NCBI RefSeq assembly: GCF_006402735.1
Contig: NZ_CP017174.1
Coordinates: forward strand, 4,653,001 to 4,717,000
DNA from: Myxococcus xanthus
GTDB taxonomy: Bacteria; Myxococcota; Myxococcia; Myxococcales; Myxococcaceae
DNA length: 64,000 nt
Reading direction: 5' to 3'
How positions within the stretch are numbered: the first letter of the stretch is position 1; every line of letters begins with the position of its first letter. The notes under the pieces were generated by a model. It did not search any database and was not told the origin of the DNA. It saw only the letters and a program-made list of their open reading frames with translations. A program made the translations under genes and the position numbers. Shown piece by piece: positions 28,721-36,937 of the stretch.

Positions 28721-29653
28721 CTACCGCGCGGCGGCTCGCGTCTTCTTCGCCTTGGGGACGAAGACGTCGCTGCGCGGATGGAATTCGTCGTACACGGACC
28801 GCAGCCGGGCGGCGTTCACGTGGGTATAGATTTGCGTCGTGGCGAGGTCCGCGTGCCCCAGCATCTGCTGGACGGCGCGCAGGTCCGCGCCGCGCTCCAC
28901 CAGGTGCGTGGCGAACGAATGCCGCAGCTTGTGCGGCGACAGCGGCTTCATGATGCCCGCCTTCAGCGCGTACCGCTTGAGCAGCTTCCAGAAGCCCTGC
29001 CGGGTGAAGCCAGAACCTCGCGGCGTGACGAACAACGCCTGGGACTTGCGCCGTCCCAGCACCGCCGGCCGTGACTCCGCCAGGTACGCCTGGACCTTCT
29101 CGATGGCCACGCGCCCCAGCGGGACGAGCCGCTCCTTGGCGCCCTTGCCCTTCGCCACCAGATAGCCCGCCGTGAGCTGCACGTCGTTGATGCCCAGCCC
29201 GCACAGCTCGCTCACGCGGAGGCCAGTGGCGTACAGCACCTCCAGCATGGCCTTGTCACGCACGCCCGTGGACGTGCGCTCGTCCGGGGCCGCCAGGAGC
29301 TGTTCCACCTCTTCCAGGGTGAGGAACGACGGCAGCTTCCGGGCGGATCGGGGCGTGTCCAGGTCCTCTGTCGGGTCCTTGTCCGCCATGCGCTCGGCGA
29401 CGAGGAACCGGTGGAAGCCGCGCAGGGCCGCCAGGTGACGGGCCTGGCTGCGCTTGCCCAAGCCCCGCTTGCCCAGCGCGGACAGGTGCGCGGACACGTC
29501 TTCCTGACGCGCCTGCGTCACGTCGGAGACGCCGCGGGAGCGCAGGTCCTCGAAGTACACGTTGATGTCTGCGGCGTAGGCGTCCACCGTCTTGCCGGAC
29601 AGTCCGCGCTCCGCGCGGATGAAGGCGATGAACGCGTCGAGCATTCCTTCCAT
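28721..29653 (-). CDS. xerD: Tyrosine recombinase XerD/XerC
   Basis: A site-specific recombinase of about 310 residues that resolves chromosome dimers at dif. The SAM-like core-binding domain is at about 3-88 (AERGLSGKTVDAYAADINVY), and the catalytic domain contains the full set: Arg in ATGLRVSELCGL, Lys in GKGAKERLVPLG, HKLRHSFATHL (His and Arg), His in LGHADLATTQ and the nucleophile Tyr in TQIYTHV. The length and absence of an integrase arm domain favour housekeeping XerD over a phage integrase. Start 29653 is a choice between several close ATGs (29644 also possible). No attachment site was seen. Confidence 0.9.
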   Translation of the reverse strand: MEGMLDAFIAFIRAERGLSGKTVDAYAADINVYFEDLRSRGVSDVTQARQEDVSAHLSALGKRGLGKRSQARHLAALRGFHRFLVAERMADKDPTEDLDTPRSARKLPSFLTLEEVEQLLAAPDERTSTGVRDKAMLEVLYATGLRVSELCGLGINDVQLTAGYLVAKGKGAKERLVPLGRVAIEKVQAYLAESRPAVLGRRKSQALFVTPRGSGFTRQGFWKLLKRYALKAGIMKPLSPHKLRHSFATHLVERGADLRAVQQMLGHADLATTQIYTHVNAARLRSVYDEFHPRSDVFVPKAKKTRAAAR

Positions 29654-29698
29654 CGCCGCGCAGGCTACCGGAGGCGCGCGGCGAGGCAACTCAGCGGC

Positions 29699-30679
29699 TC
29701 AAGCCCGGGGCTCCCCCGCCCCCTCCGGCGACGCCGACTCCAGCGCCTGCACCACCCACGGCCAGCCCACCACGATGTTCCCCGGCGAGCGCAGGCAGGC
29801 ATCCGCCACCGCCAGCACCTCCGCCGGCCGCGAGCGCACCGCCAGCGCCAGATGCCGCCCCAGGAAGGGATGCGGCAGATAGCTGAGGTTGTGGTGACGC
29901 ACCGGAACCCAGCCCAGCGTGGGCCGCCCCGTCCAGCGCTCCACGGCATATGCCACCGCCGAAGCCAGCACCTCCAGCGCATACAGAGGGAGCCGGAACG
30001 CGCTCACCAGGAAGGCCACCAGCGCACTGGCGGCCACCGCGCCGGCGTAGGACGCATTCGTCGTCCCACTCCAGAGCAGCATCGGTGTCAGGCTGGCGAG
30101 AATGGCCGCCAGTTGGACCCGCACCACGGTGGGGCCCCGGCCAATGGCGATGCCGCTGATGCTCCCGCACGCCAACCCAGCCACGCCCCCCAGGCACATG
30201 CCCACGACCATGCCCGCCACCCCACCCAGCTCCGGCCCGAAGGCATCCGCGGCCGTGGCATGCAAGCCCAGCAGCGTGGCCAGACTGGCCAGCGACCCCA
30301 GGAGGACGCCCGCGGCCAGCCCCAGCACCTGCGCCACCACCAGCCCCACCGCCGAGCAGAACAGCGCCGACAACACCCAGCCTCGCTCCAGCGGCAGGCC
30401 CGCCGTCACGAGCGCCAGGCCCAGCACCTGCGTCACCACCGGCGCGCCGACGAGCAGCACCAGCAGCATGCGCCGGACATAGACGACCGTGGCCCGGTCT
30501 CCCTCGGGCTGCTCGCGACACAACGTCCCCAGCCGCGCGCCCGGAACGCGGATGCCCGCGGCCCGCAGCCGGAAGTGCAGGTCCACCGGCCGAAACAGTA
30601 GCAACAGTAACAACTTGAGCAGCCCTGGGACCTGCTCCGGCGCATCCACGGAGCTCGGCCGTGTTCCCCCCTGTGCCAA
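29699..30679 (-). CDS. Polytopic membrane protein, unknown function (possibly truncated)
   Basis: A protein of 326 residues. After a soluble N-terminus, which includes RPVDLHFRLRAAGIRVPGAR, there are six or seven hydrophobic helices at about 70-240, many Ala/Gly/Leu-rich, then a soluble tail (WVPVRHHNLSYLPHPFLGRH, then SRPAEVLAVADACLRSPGN). The tail looks like the beginning of a larger helical domain that stops soon after, so this may be the front part of a longer ancestral protein. The TTG at 30679 has GGGGGA before it; GTG 30649 is an alternative. No family recognised. Confidence 0.65.
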   Translation of the reverse strand: MAQGGTRPSSVDAPEQVPGLLKLLLLLLFRPVDLHFRLRAAGIRVPGARLGTLCREQPEGDRATVVYVRRMLLVLLVGAPVVTQVLGLALVTAGLPLERGWVLSALFCSAVGLVVAQVLGLAAGVLLGSLASLATLLGLHATAADAFGPELGGVAGMVVGMCLGGVAGLACGSISGIAIGRGPTVVRVQLAAILASLTPMLLWSGTTNASYAGAVAASALVAFLVSAFRLPLYALEVLASAVAYAVERWTGRPTLGWVPVRHHNLSYLPHPFLGRHLALAVRSRPAEVLAVADACLRSPGNIVVGWPWVVQALESASPEGAGEPRA

Positions 30680-30701
30680 GAAATCCCCCTATTCTCGGGT
30701 T

Positions 30702-31313
30702 CTAGTCCTCCAGCCTACCCTTCCCCTGCCGGAGGATTTCAAGTGAATCGCCGATGAGCGAAATCACCGTCGACGGTTCATTGAGTGTCACACCCCCGTC
30801 AAGGATGAGGTCCAGGCCGTGTCCCAGCTCGGCCTTGATATCCTTTGCGTCCGTGAGGGGCTCACCCTCCGTGTTGGTCGCGGAGGTCGTCACCAGAGGG
30901 CGGCCCAGGGCCCGGGCCAGCTCGCGGGCGAGCGACGCGTCAGGCACCCGGATGCCCACCTGCTTCTGCTTGGACATCATCAGGTCCGGCACCAGGCGCG
31001 TCGCTTCCAGGATGAAGGTGAACGCACCCGGAGTGAGGCTCTTCATGGTCCGGTACGCGAAGTTGCTCACGTGTGCGTAGCGGGCCACGTCCGACAGGTC
31101 GGGACAGAGGAAGGACAGGGGCTTCTTCTTGTCGCGCCCCTTGAGCTGGTACAGCCGCTCGATGCCCTTCTTGGAGCTCAAGTCGCAGCCGAGCCCGAAG
31201 TACGTGTCCGTCGGGTAGGCCAGCAGGCCGCCGCGCTCCAGCACCTCCACCGCTCGCTGGATGTGGCGGGGTGAAGGGTGCTCCATGTCCACCTCGAGGA
31301 TGGGTGCGGCCAT
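30702..31313 (-). CDS. Sua5/YciO/YrdC family protein (threonylcarbamoyl-AMP synthase-like)
   Basis: A TsaC/YciO-family protein of 203 residues. Family features are GGLLAYPTDTYFGLGCDLSS near the start, the KGRDKKKPLSFLC loop that binds nucleotide, and VGIRVPDASLARELARALG followed by PLVTTSATNTEGEP. TsaC members make threonylcarbamoyl-AMP for the t6A37 modification of tRNA. The YciO branch is a close paralogue with uncertain function, and the KKKPLSFL form here is more YciO-like. GGAGG precedes ATG 31313. It follows the antiporter genes by 54 bp. Confidence 0.88.
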   Translation of the reverse strand: MAAPILEVDMEHPSPRHIQRAVEVLERGGLLAYPTDTYFGLGCDLSSKKGIERLYQLKGRDKKKPLSFLCPDLSDVARYAHVSNFAYRTMKSLTPGAFTFILEATRLVPDLMMSKQKQVGIRVPDASLARELARALGRPLVTTSATNTEGEPLTDAKDIKAELGHGLDLILDGGVTLNEPSTVISLIGDSLEILRQGKGRLED

Positions 31314-31367
31314 GATGTCCTCCGTGCCTCCTATGGACTGCTGCTGAAGGTGTGGATGCCTGACAGC

Positions 31368-32666
31368 CTATGCCGTTCCCTGCGCGTCGTCCGCGCGGAT
31401 CTCCCCGGAGGCCGCCAAGGCGCGCCGGGTGAGGACCGGCCCCACCAGTTCGTGGGCGGTAATCATGGCGACGATGAGCACCTCCACCTGGGGGCCAAAG
31501 GTCGGAAATGTCCTGGACACCAGGGCCGCCAGGCCAAACGTCACGCCCGCCTGGGAGATGAGTCCCATCCACAGGTAGCGCTTGAGTCGCGGGTCGTCCG
31601 CCGGGGCGAAGCGGCGGCAGGAGAACCAGATGGCCACGCCGCGCAGCGCGACCAGCAACATCGCCGCCGGCCCCACCGTCAGCAGGGAGTCCAGCTTCAG
31701 CCCCGCGCCCGCCGCGGCGAAGAAGAGCGCGAACACCGGCAGCCCCGCCTGCTGGATGGCGTTGTGGATGCGCTCGCCCGCGTGCTCATCCAGGTTCGCG
31801 ATGAGCGCCCCCGCCGCCAGCGACACCAGCAGCGGAGACAGGTGCAGGCGCGTGCCCCCTTCCGCCGCCGCGAAGCACAGGCCCACCAGGAACAGCGGCA
31901 GCTCCCGCTTCACACCGCGCATGTAGATGAGCATGCCCACGGCCAGCACCAGGCCCACCACGACCGAGCCGAACAGCTCCCACCCCACCCCGCCCAACAG
32001 CTCCGTCACGTCCAGCCCGCCGCCGAAGCTCGCCTTCGTCAGGCCCGCGGCGAGCGCGAAGGCCACCATCACCAGCAGGTCGCCGATGATGACCAGCGCC
32101 ATCAGGAACTCCGTGAAGGCGCCACGCGCGCTCGTCTCCTGGACGATGGCGATGGTGACGGTGGGCGAGAACGACACCACCACCGTGGACAGCAGCGCGC
32201 TGACCGCCAGCGCCTGGGGCACCGTCATGTCCGCCAGGAATGGCAGGAAGGGCTTGAGCGCGAAGGTGGCCCCGAAGCACACCAGGAAGGTGACGCCGCA
32301 CACGGCCGCGCACAGCAAGGCCACGCGCGCACCCACGCGGCGGATGAGCCCCAGCCGGAGCTCGGTGCCGGCCACCAGCGCGATGAGGCTCACCGCCAGC
32401 CCCTTCACCAACTCCAGCCCCTTCACGCCCGCGTTCGGGATGAAGCCCAGCACATAGGGCCCCACCGCCACGCCCACCAGCAGGTAACCGGTGAGGCGAG
32501 GCAGACCCAGGCCCTTGGCCACCTTTCCCGCAAACAGGCCGCACAGCAGCAGCGCGCCCGCCGCCAGCATCACCGGCGTCCCCGAGTCAGCCCGGAGCAC
32601 CTGCGCCCGGCTGATGATGGCCAGGAGCACCATCAACAGCAGCAGCCGGATGACGGCCCCCTTCAT
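31368..32666 (-). CDS. CPA2-type cation:proton antiporter, second of a coupled pair
   Basis: A KefB/NapA-type antiporter of 432 residues with about thirteen helices. Family features are GLPRLTGYLLVGVAVGPYVLG in the first helices, LIALVAGTELRLGLI, and LSTVVVSFSPTVTIAIVQET before the ion-site helix LMALVIIGDLLVMVA, which keeps a single Asp where many members have Asp-Asp or Asn-Asp. There is no RCK domain. It overlaps the preceding antiporter gene by 4 bases (ATGA), implying that both subunits are made together and may form a heteromer. Confidence 0.87.
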   Translation of the reverse strand: MKGAVIRLLLLMVLLAIISRAQVLRADSGTPVMLAAGALLLCGLFAGKVAKGLGLPRLTGYLLVGVAVGPYVLGFIPNAGVKGLELVKGLAVSLIALVAGTELRLGLIRRVGARVALLCAAVCGVTFLVCFGATFALKPFLPFLADMTVPQALAVSALLSTVVVSFSPTVTIAIVQETSARGAFTEFLMALVIIGDLLVMVAFALAAGLTKASFGGGLDVTELLGGVGWELFGSVVVGLVLAVGMLIYMRGVKRELPLFLVGLCFAAAEGGTRLHLSPLLVSLAAGALIANLDEHAGERIHNAIQQAGLPVFALFFAAAGAGLKLDSLLTVGPAAMLLVALRGVAIWFSCRRFAPADDPRLKRYLWMGLISQAGVTFGLAALVSRTFPTFGPQVEVLIVAMITAHELVGPVLTRRALAASGEIRADDAQGTA

Positions 32667-33883
32667 GCCGCCACCTTGTGGCCGTCAGTCGAGTTCGCGG
32701 AGATGCTGCGGGGCGGGTCCACCACGTACTGGAAGGCCTGGCCCGCCAGCAGCTCGTTCACCACCGCGCCCATCACCACCACGTCCAGCACGCGGCGCGC
32801 CAGCACACCCGGCACCAGCATCCCGTACTCCGCCACCAGGCACAGCGCCAGGCCGCCCTGGGCGATCAGCGCGTAGCCCAGCCGGGGTGGCAGCACGAGC
32901 GTCTGCTGCACCAGCCGCCGCGCGAACCGGCCGCCCAGCATCTTTCCCAGGAAGCGCAGGCCCACGAAGGCGGGCATCAACACCCAGGCCCAGTAGTCCC
33001 GCGCATGCACCGCGCAGCCCACCAGGAACACGAGCACCAGGAACACGGGCCGCTCCACCCGGCCCAGCGCGCGGGCCACGCGCTCCGAGGTGCGGCCTCC
33101 CACCACCGCCAGCGTCGCCCCACACGCCACGCCCGCCAGCAAGGGCGACACCCGCAGGTACGCCGCCGCGCCGCTCACCAACACCACGCCGCCCAGCGTC
33201 ACCGTGGTCAGCTCCGCCAGGTCCTTCAACGAATGTGTGAGGAAAGCCAGCAGCGCCCCACACATGACGCCCAGCAGCAAGGCCAGACACACCAGCCCCA
33301 GGCCTTCGCCCACGTTGCTGGCGGCGCCGATCATCAAGGCCAACGCCAGCACGCCCAGCCCCACCGCGTCATCCAACATGGTGAGCAACGCCACGCCCAG
33401 GCCACGCGCCCGGTCCAGGCGCCCCGCGCGCCACGCGAGCACGGCCGAGTGCCCCGAAGAAAGGCTGGCCGCCGCCCCCAACATCGCCGCCGCGCCCACC
33501 GCGCCGAGCAGCCCCCGGACGGACGTGAAGACGAGCGGCACCAGCAATGGCAGCGCCACGAAGAAGAAGGCCGTTCCGGAGTGCGCCAGCCCCGACAGGT
33601 AGACGGACCGCGGCAACAGACGCAGCAGCCGGGGCTCCAGGTTCAGGCCCAGCAGCACGCCCGCGGTGCCCAACCCCAGCGCCATCACCGGGCGCATGGC
33701 CTCCAGGTGCCGCTCGCTGAGCACCCCCGCCACGGAAGGCCCCAGGAAGATGCCGAGCAGAACGAAGAGGAAGCCGCTGGCCGCCAGTCTCGCCAGCGCT
33801 GGAAAGCGCCCCGGGTCCAGCGCGCGGCTGGAGGCGAGCAGCGACAGCGCCGCGATGGATAGGAAGACGAGCAGCGCTTGCAC
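32663..33883 (-). CDS. CPA2-type cation:proton antiporter, first of a coupled pair
   Basis: A second antiporter-fold protein of 406 residues, clearly related in layout to its neighbour but divergent in sequence. It has ARLAASGFLFVLLGIFLGPS in the first helices, ASLSSGHSAVLAWRAGR, and the ion-site helix LLTMLDDAVGLGVLAL with the Asp-Asp pair. The last 25 residues are a soluble tail. It is preceded on the same strand by a small PII-like gene and followed with a 4-base overlap by the other antiporter. The GTG start at 33883 has only a weak ribosome-binding site. Confidence 0.85.
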   Translation of the reverse strand: MQALLVFLSIAALSLLASSRALDPGRFPALARLAASGFLFVLLGIFLGPSVAGVLSERHLEAMRPVMALGLGTAGVLLGLNLEPRLLRLLPRSVYLSGLAHSGTAFFFVALPLLVPLVFTSVRGLLGAVGAAAMLGAAASLSSGHSAVLAWRAGRLDRARGLGVALLTMLDDAVGLGVLALALMIGAASNVGEGLGLVCLALLLGVMCGALLAFLTHSLKDLAELTTVTLGGVVLVSGAAAYLRVSPLLAGVACGATLAVVGGRTSERVARALGRVERPVFLVLVFLVGCAVHARDYWAWVLMPAFVGLRFLGKMLGGRFARRLVQQTLVLPPRLGYALIAQGGLALCLVAEYGMLVPGVLARRVLDVVVMGAVVNELLAGQAFQYVVDPPRSISANSTDGHKVAA

Positions 33884-33915
33884 AGCCCGTGCTTATAACG
33901 ACGGGACGCTTCCCG

Positions 33916-34254
33916 TCACGACCGGCGATGCGTGGGCGCGGAAATCACTGGCATGGCGACCAGCCGTCCCATGGGTGGATCGTCCGCATCCATTTCCAGT
34001 TGGACGCGCTGCACCAACCGCTCCATCTCCTCGGCGGGCAGGCCTGGCAACAGGCTCACCAGGATGACGCGATCGTCATCGGCGCCCAACGCCAGACTGC
34101 GGAGCCCCGCGAACACGGGGACCTCGGCGGACAATGCCGCCGCCGCGCTCCGAGCCCGCACCACCAACGGCTCCGGGATACCGAACTCCCGGAGCCGGCG
34201 GATGGCCCGCTCGGTTCCTTCCAACTGTTCAAGGAACGTGATGACCAGGTACAC
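33916..34254 (-). CDS. PII-like signalling protein next to antiporters
   Basis: A small protein of 112 residues that reads as a ferredoxin-like PII fold: strand MYLVITFLE, helix QLEGTERAIRRLREFGI, strand PLVVRARSA, a loop with VPVFAGLRSLALG in place of the T-loop, strand DDRVILVSLL, helix PAEEMERLVQRVQLEMD, and a closing strand GRLVAMPVI that parallels the PII C-terminus. PII-like proteins bind nucleotides and regulate transporters or enzymes by direct contact. It lies 32 bp ahead of the antiporter pair, so it probably regulates them. The PII assignment is from pattern only. GAGGG precedes GTG 34254. Confidence 0.68.
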   Translation of the reverse strand: MYLVITFLEQLEGTERAIRRLREFGIPEPLVVRARSAAAALSAEVPVFAGLRSLALGADDDRVILVSLLPGLPAEEMERLVQRVQLEMDADDPPMGRLVAMPVISAPTHRRS

Positions 34255-34300
34255 GCGGCCCTCTTAGTCGGTCCGCGAGTCTGGCGCCACGCTCGCGGTG

Positions 34301-34756
34301 CTACTCGTTCTGTCCCGGCCCCGCCGGCTCTCCGGAAGAAGGGGGGGGAGACGGCGCCGCACCCTCCTGGGGCGGAGCACCTGCCGTGCCCTCCTGCGCC
34401 GCCATGGCGGCCCGCGCGGCCCGCTTGCCCTCTTCGATGAGCTTCTTCACCTTCTGCCCACCCTTGCGGCCAATCTCCTCGTAGAAGTTCGGACCCCGGG
34501 TGGCCTTCACACGGTCGCCACCCTTCTTGCCGATCTCCTCGTAGAACTTGGCGCCGCGCTCGGCCTTCACCGTCTCGCCGCCCTTGCGGCCGATCTCCTC
34601 GTAGAAGGAGCGACCGCGCTCGGCCTTCACCGTGGCGCCGCCCTTGCGGCCGATCGTCTCGTAGAACTCGCGACCGCGTTCGTTCCGGACCGTCTCGCCA
34701 CCCTTCCGGCCCGCTTCGGCCACCGTCATGCTGCCCTTGTTGTCCTTGTCCGACAT
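34301..34756 (-). CDS. KGG-repeat (stress-induced, Con-10/GsiB-like) protein
   Basis: A hydrophilic protein of 151 residues that starts MSDKDNKGSMTVAEAGRKGG and contains four to five 20-residue repeats of the type RGxxFYEEIGRKGGxTVKAE, the KGG stress-protein motif. Such proteins are made under stress or in sporulation and conidiation; they are predicted to be disordered and desiccation-protective. The last 45 residues are Ala/Pro/Gly-rich. A strong GGAGATAGGGAAA lies before ATG 34756. The longer upstream frame is non-coding. A dyad at 34884-34907 lies upstream. Confidence 0.88.
   Translation of the reverse strand: MSDKDNKGSMTVAEAGRKGGETVRNERGREFYETIGRKGGATVKAERGRSFYEEIGRKGGETVKAERGAKFYEEIGKKGGDRVKATRGPNFYEEIGRKGGQKVKKLIEEGKRAARAAMAAQEGTAGAPPQEGAAPSPPPSSGEPAGPGQNE
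34441..34710 (-). repeat. 60-bp coding tandem repeat (KGG units)
   Basis: About four and a half copies of a 60-bp unit, in frame, coding the 20-residue KGG repeats. Copies share blocks such as CCCTTGCGGCC and ATCTCCTCGTAGAA on the plus strand. It is an internal duplication of the stress-protein gene. Confidence 0.88.
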
Positions 34757-35064
34757 TTCCCTATCTCCTCTCGTGACTACCCCAGCCCTCGCCTTGGTGC
34801 CCCTTGCCTGAAACCTTGGGACGGAAGCGCCCCGATGCAAGCAAGCTCCGTACACCGCCAGCCGTTCACGCCTGATACGCCACACGAAAACACCTGTGAT
34901 TTCGTGGGTTTCGCAACGCCTGCCGAGCTTTCGGACCGGGCGGCGGGCTGCCCGGCCGGACGCTTTCATGTTGGAAACACCCCACTGCACATTGCGGATT
35001 CCCGAAACCACCTTCACTTTCAGGCCCACGGCGCGGCGGAAGTGGGGCCGCGGGGAGGAACGGC
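34757..35064. other. Divergent intergenic region with a dyad
   Basis: About 308 bases between the divergent KGG-protein and TVP38-type genes. No coding frame is convincing. Apart from the inverted repeat at 34884-34907 I see no promoter I would defend. It contains the promoters of both flanking genes by position. Confidence 0.5.
34884..34907. promoter_or_regulatory. 24-bp dyad, possible operator
   Basis: Inverted repeat with half-sites CACGAAA-A-CAC and GTG-A-TTTCGTG around a central CT; 10 of 12 positions pair. It is in the divergent region between the KGG stress gene and the TVP38-type gene, a place for a dimeric repressor or activator rather than a terminator. Its binder is unknown. Confidence 0.45.
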
Positions 35065-35808
35065 GTGGCGCAGTCGGTGAAGACCTGGCTCCGGGTGTTG
35101 GCCCCGATGCTCGTCTCAGTGGGGGGGCTTGTCGCACTCCGGCTGCTCGGGCCGGACTTCGTCGACCAGCAGCGCCTCGCCAGCTGGTTGGAGCCCTTCG
35201 GGAAGTGGGCGCCCATTGCATACATCGGCTTCCTTGCCATCCGGCCCGTGACACTGCTTCCGGGTCAGCTGCTGACGGCCGTGGGCGGGATGATGTTTGG
35301 CACGCTCGCAGCGACCCTCTATTCACTAACGGGCGGCTTGCTGTCGGGCCTGCTGCTTTTCGCGGCGGCGCGCAAGCTGGGCACCGGGCTGATGAAGCGC
35401 CTGGCTGGCAGCAAGTACCCCGCACTGGTGCGGGCGGCGAGGCGGCACGACTTCCTCTTCGCCTTCACCGCCTGCATCAATCCGCTGTGCCCCACCGACG
35501 TGATGCTGGCGGCGGCGGCGGCGAGCGGAGCGCGGCTGATGCCCACGCTGGCCGGCGTCATCCTTGGCACCATTCCTGGCACCTTCCTCACGGCGCAGCT
35601 CGGCAGTGGTCTGGCCCAGGGCCGCACGACGATGACAGTGGTCTCCGCCGTGGGTCTGGTGGTGTCGCTGGTGCTCGGCGTCTACATCGGGCGGCGCTTC
35701 TACAAGGAGATCAACGCAGATGCGCCGGAGCCGCATTCGGCACCGTCGCCCCCCGCGCCACGCTCCATCCGTCATTCCGAAGGGACGGCCAAGCCCGCGG
35801 CGTTCTAG
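35065..35808 (+). CDS. TVP38/TMEM64 (VTT/DedA-like) membrane protein
   Basis: A membrane protein of 247 residues with a VTT domain. Landmarks are AIRPVTLLPGQLLTAVGGMM FGT in the first re-entrant loop region, GGLLSGLLLFAAARKLG, NPLCPTDVMLAAAAASG, and AGVILGTIPGTFLTAQLG near the end, matching the F/Y-x-R and PG motifs of the TVP38 group. Related proteins flip lipids or support membrane homeostasis. The last 40 residues are cytoplasmic and Pro-rich. GTG 35065 follows GGAGGAAC. Its stop shares a CTAG with the convergent patatin gene's stop. Confidence 0.87.
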   Translation: MAQSVKTWLRVLAPMLVSVGGLVALRLLGPDFVDQQRLASWLEPFGKWAPIAYIGFLAIRPVTLLPGQLLTAVGGMMFGTLAATLYSLTGGLLSGLLLFAAARKLGTGLMKRLAGSKYPALVRAARRHDFLFAFTACINPLCPTDVMLAAAAASGARLMPTLAGVILGTIPGTFLTAQLGSGLAQGRTTMTVVSAVGLVVSLVLGVYIGRRFYKEINADAPEPHSAPSPPAPRSIRHSEGTAKPAAF

Positions 35809-36749
35809 GCATGCATGGGGGGCTCCGGGAAGAGCTCCACGCGGCGCTGCACGCGCTCTCCAGGGCCCACGCCCGTGGGCAGCGAGACGGCCCGGGCCAT
35901 CTCCTCACCATGCCGCAGCCGCATCCGGATCACCTCCGGCGCGAAGTCCAACATGTCCCCCATGGGCCGTGCGGGCTCGATGACGGTGATGCGGCAGTAC
36001 CGGTAGGGCACCCCATCCGGACGCCGCACGGTGAGCCCCGCATCATAGGCCTGACGGACGATGTCGTTGATGCGCACGAAGGCATCCACGTCATTGAGCA
36101 GGATTTCGTTGAGGGTGATGTCGGTCAGGCTGCGCGTGGCCACCTCCAGGAGATTGGTCGGCGGCTTCGCCCGTTCAATCTGGGACGGTGAGCAGACGAT
36201 GACGACGATTTCCGTCGGGCCGAACTCCAGCGCATCCCCCAGGGGCGTGGCGTTGCGCAGGCCCCCGTCGACCAGGGCCGACGCGCCGACGGGCTCCCAG
36301 AGGATGGGCAACGTCGCGCTCTGCCAGATGGCATCCAGGAAGTCCCTCGAATCACTGGGCACCAGCTCGTAGTTGCCGGAGACCAGCGACACGCGCCCCA
36401 CGTGGGCGGGCACCCGGAAGCGGTGCCCGGCGAGGTGCCGCTGGATCAGCTCCCGCATGGGCGAGTTGTCATACAGCCCCAGCTTGCGGAACAGGCCCAC
36501 GCGCAGGGCCACGAGTGGCCAGGGCAGCTTCCGGTAGAGGTCCGCCTCGCGGATGTTCAACCAGATGTCATTGAGTGCCCGGTAGGAGTGCTGGGCCAGC
36601 AGCGCGGCGTTCAGGGCGCCCACGGACACGCCGAAGATGCGCTCCCAGCGGAAGCCGTGGACCTCCCGGAGGACGCGCTCGGCGCCGACATGGAAGGCTC
36701 CCTTGGCGCCACCGCCGGACAGTACGAGTGTTGCGGGACGATCCTTCAT
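35805..36749 (-). CDS. Patatin-like phospholipase
   Basis: A patatin-family lipid acyl hydrolase of 314 residues. The oxyanion motif is GGGAKG (12-17), the nucleophile elbow GVSVG (Ser42) and the dyad Asp lies in ALVDGGLRNATPLGDAL, so the catalytic machinery is complete. No signal peptide is seen, so it acts in the cytoplasm or is a secreted effector by another route. CAGGAGGCG precedes ATG 36749; the 44-residue upstream extension is unlikely. It overlaps the TVP38-type gene tail-to-tail by 4 bases and lies near a lipid-modifying cassette. Confidence 0.9.
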   Translation of the reverse strand: MKDRPATLVLSGGGAKGAFHVGAERVLREVHGFRWERIFGVSVGALNAALLAQHSYRALNDIWLNIREADLYRKLPWPLVALRVGLFRKLGLYDNSPMRELIQRHLAGHRFRVPAHVGRVSLVSGNYELVPSDSRDFLDAIWQSATLPILWEPVGASALVDGGLRNATPLGDALEFGPTEIVVIVCSPSQIERAKPPTNLLEVATRSLTDITLNEILLNDVDAFVRINDIVRQAYDAGLTVRRPDGVPYRYCRITVIEPARPMGDMLDFAPEVIRMRLRHGEEMARAVSLPTGVGPGERVQRRVELFPEPPMHA

Positions 36750-36937
36750 GGCACGCCTCCTGGGAAATGGACCTGGCGCAGATGGATAGGCGCGTGCCAG
36801 CGCGGCAGGAATCACCCCGGGGCGTGGGCCCCTGTCCACCGGCCCTCGGTGCGCTGGGGCACCCCGGACGGCAACTTCCATGCACCACCGGCCGGAAGGC
36901 TCTCTAGGATGGGCGGATTCACCCCTCCGGAGCCTCG

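Noticed and set aside
28721..29653. Phage or island integrase
   Set aside because: Length and domain layout fit housekeeping XerD/XerC; no attachment repeats, tRNA or foreign-looking genes flank it.
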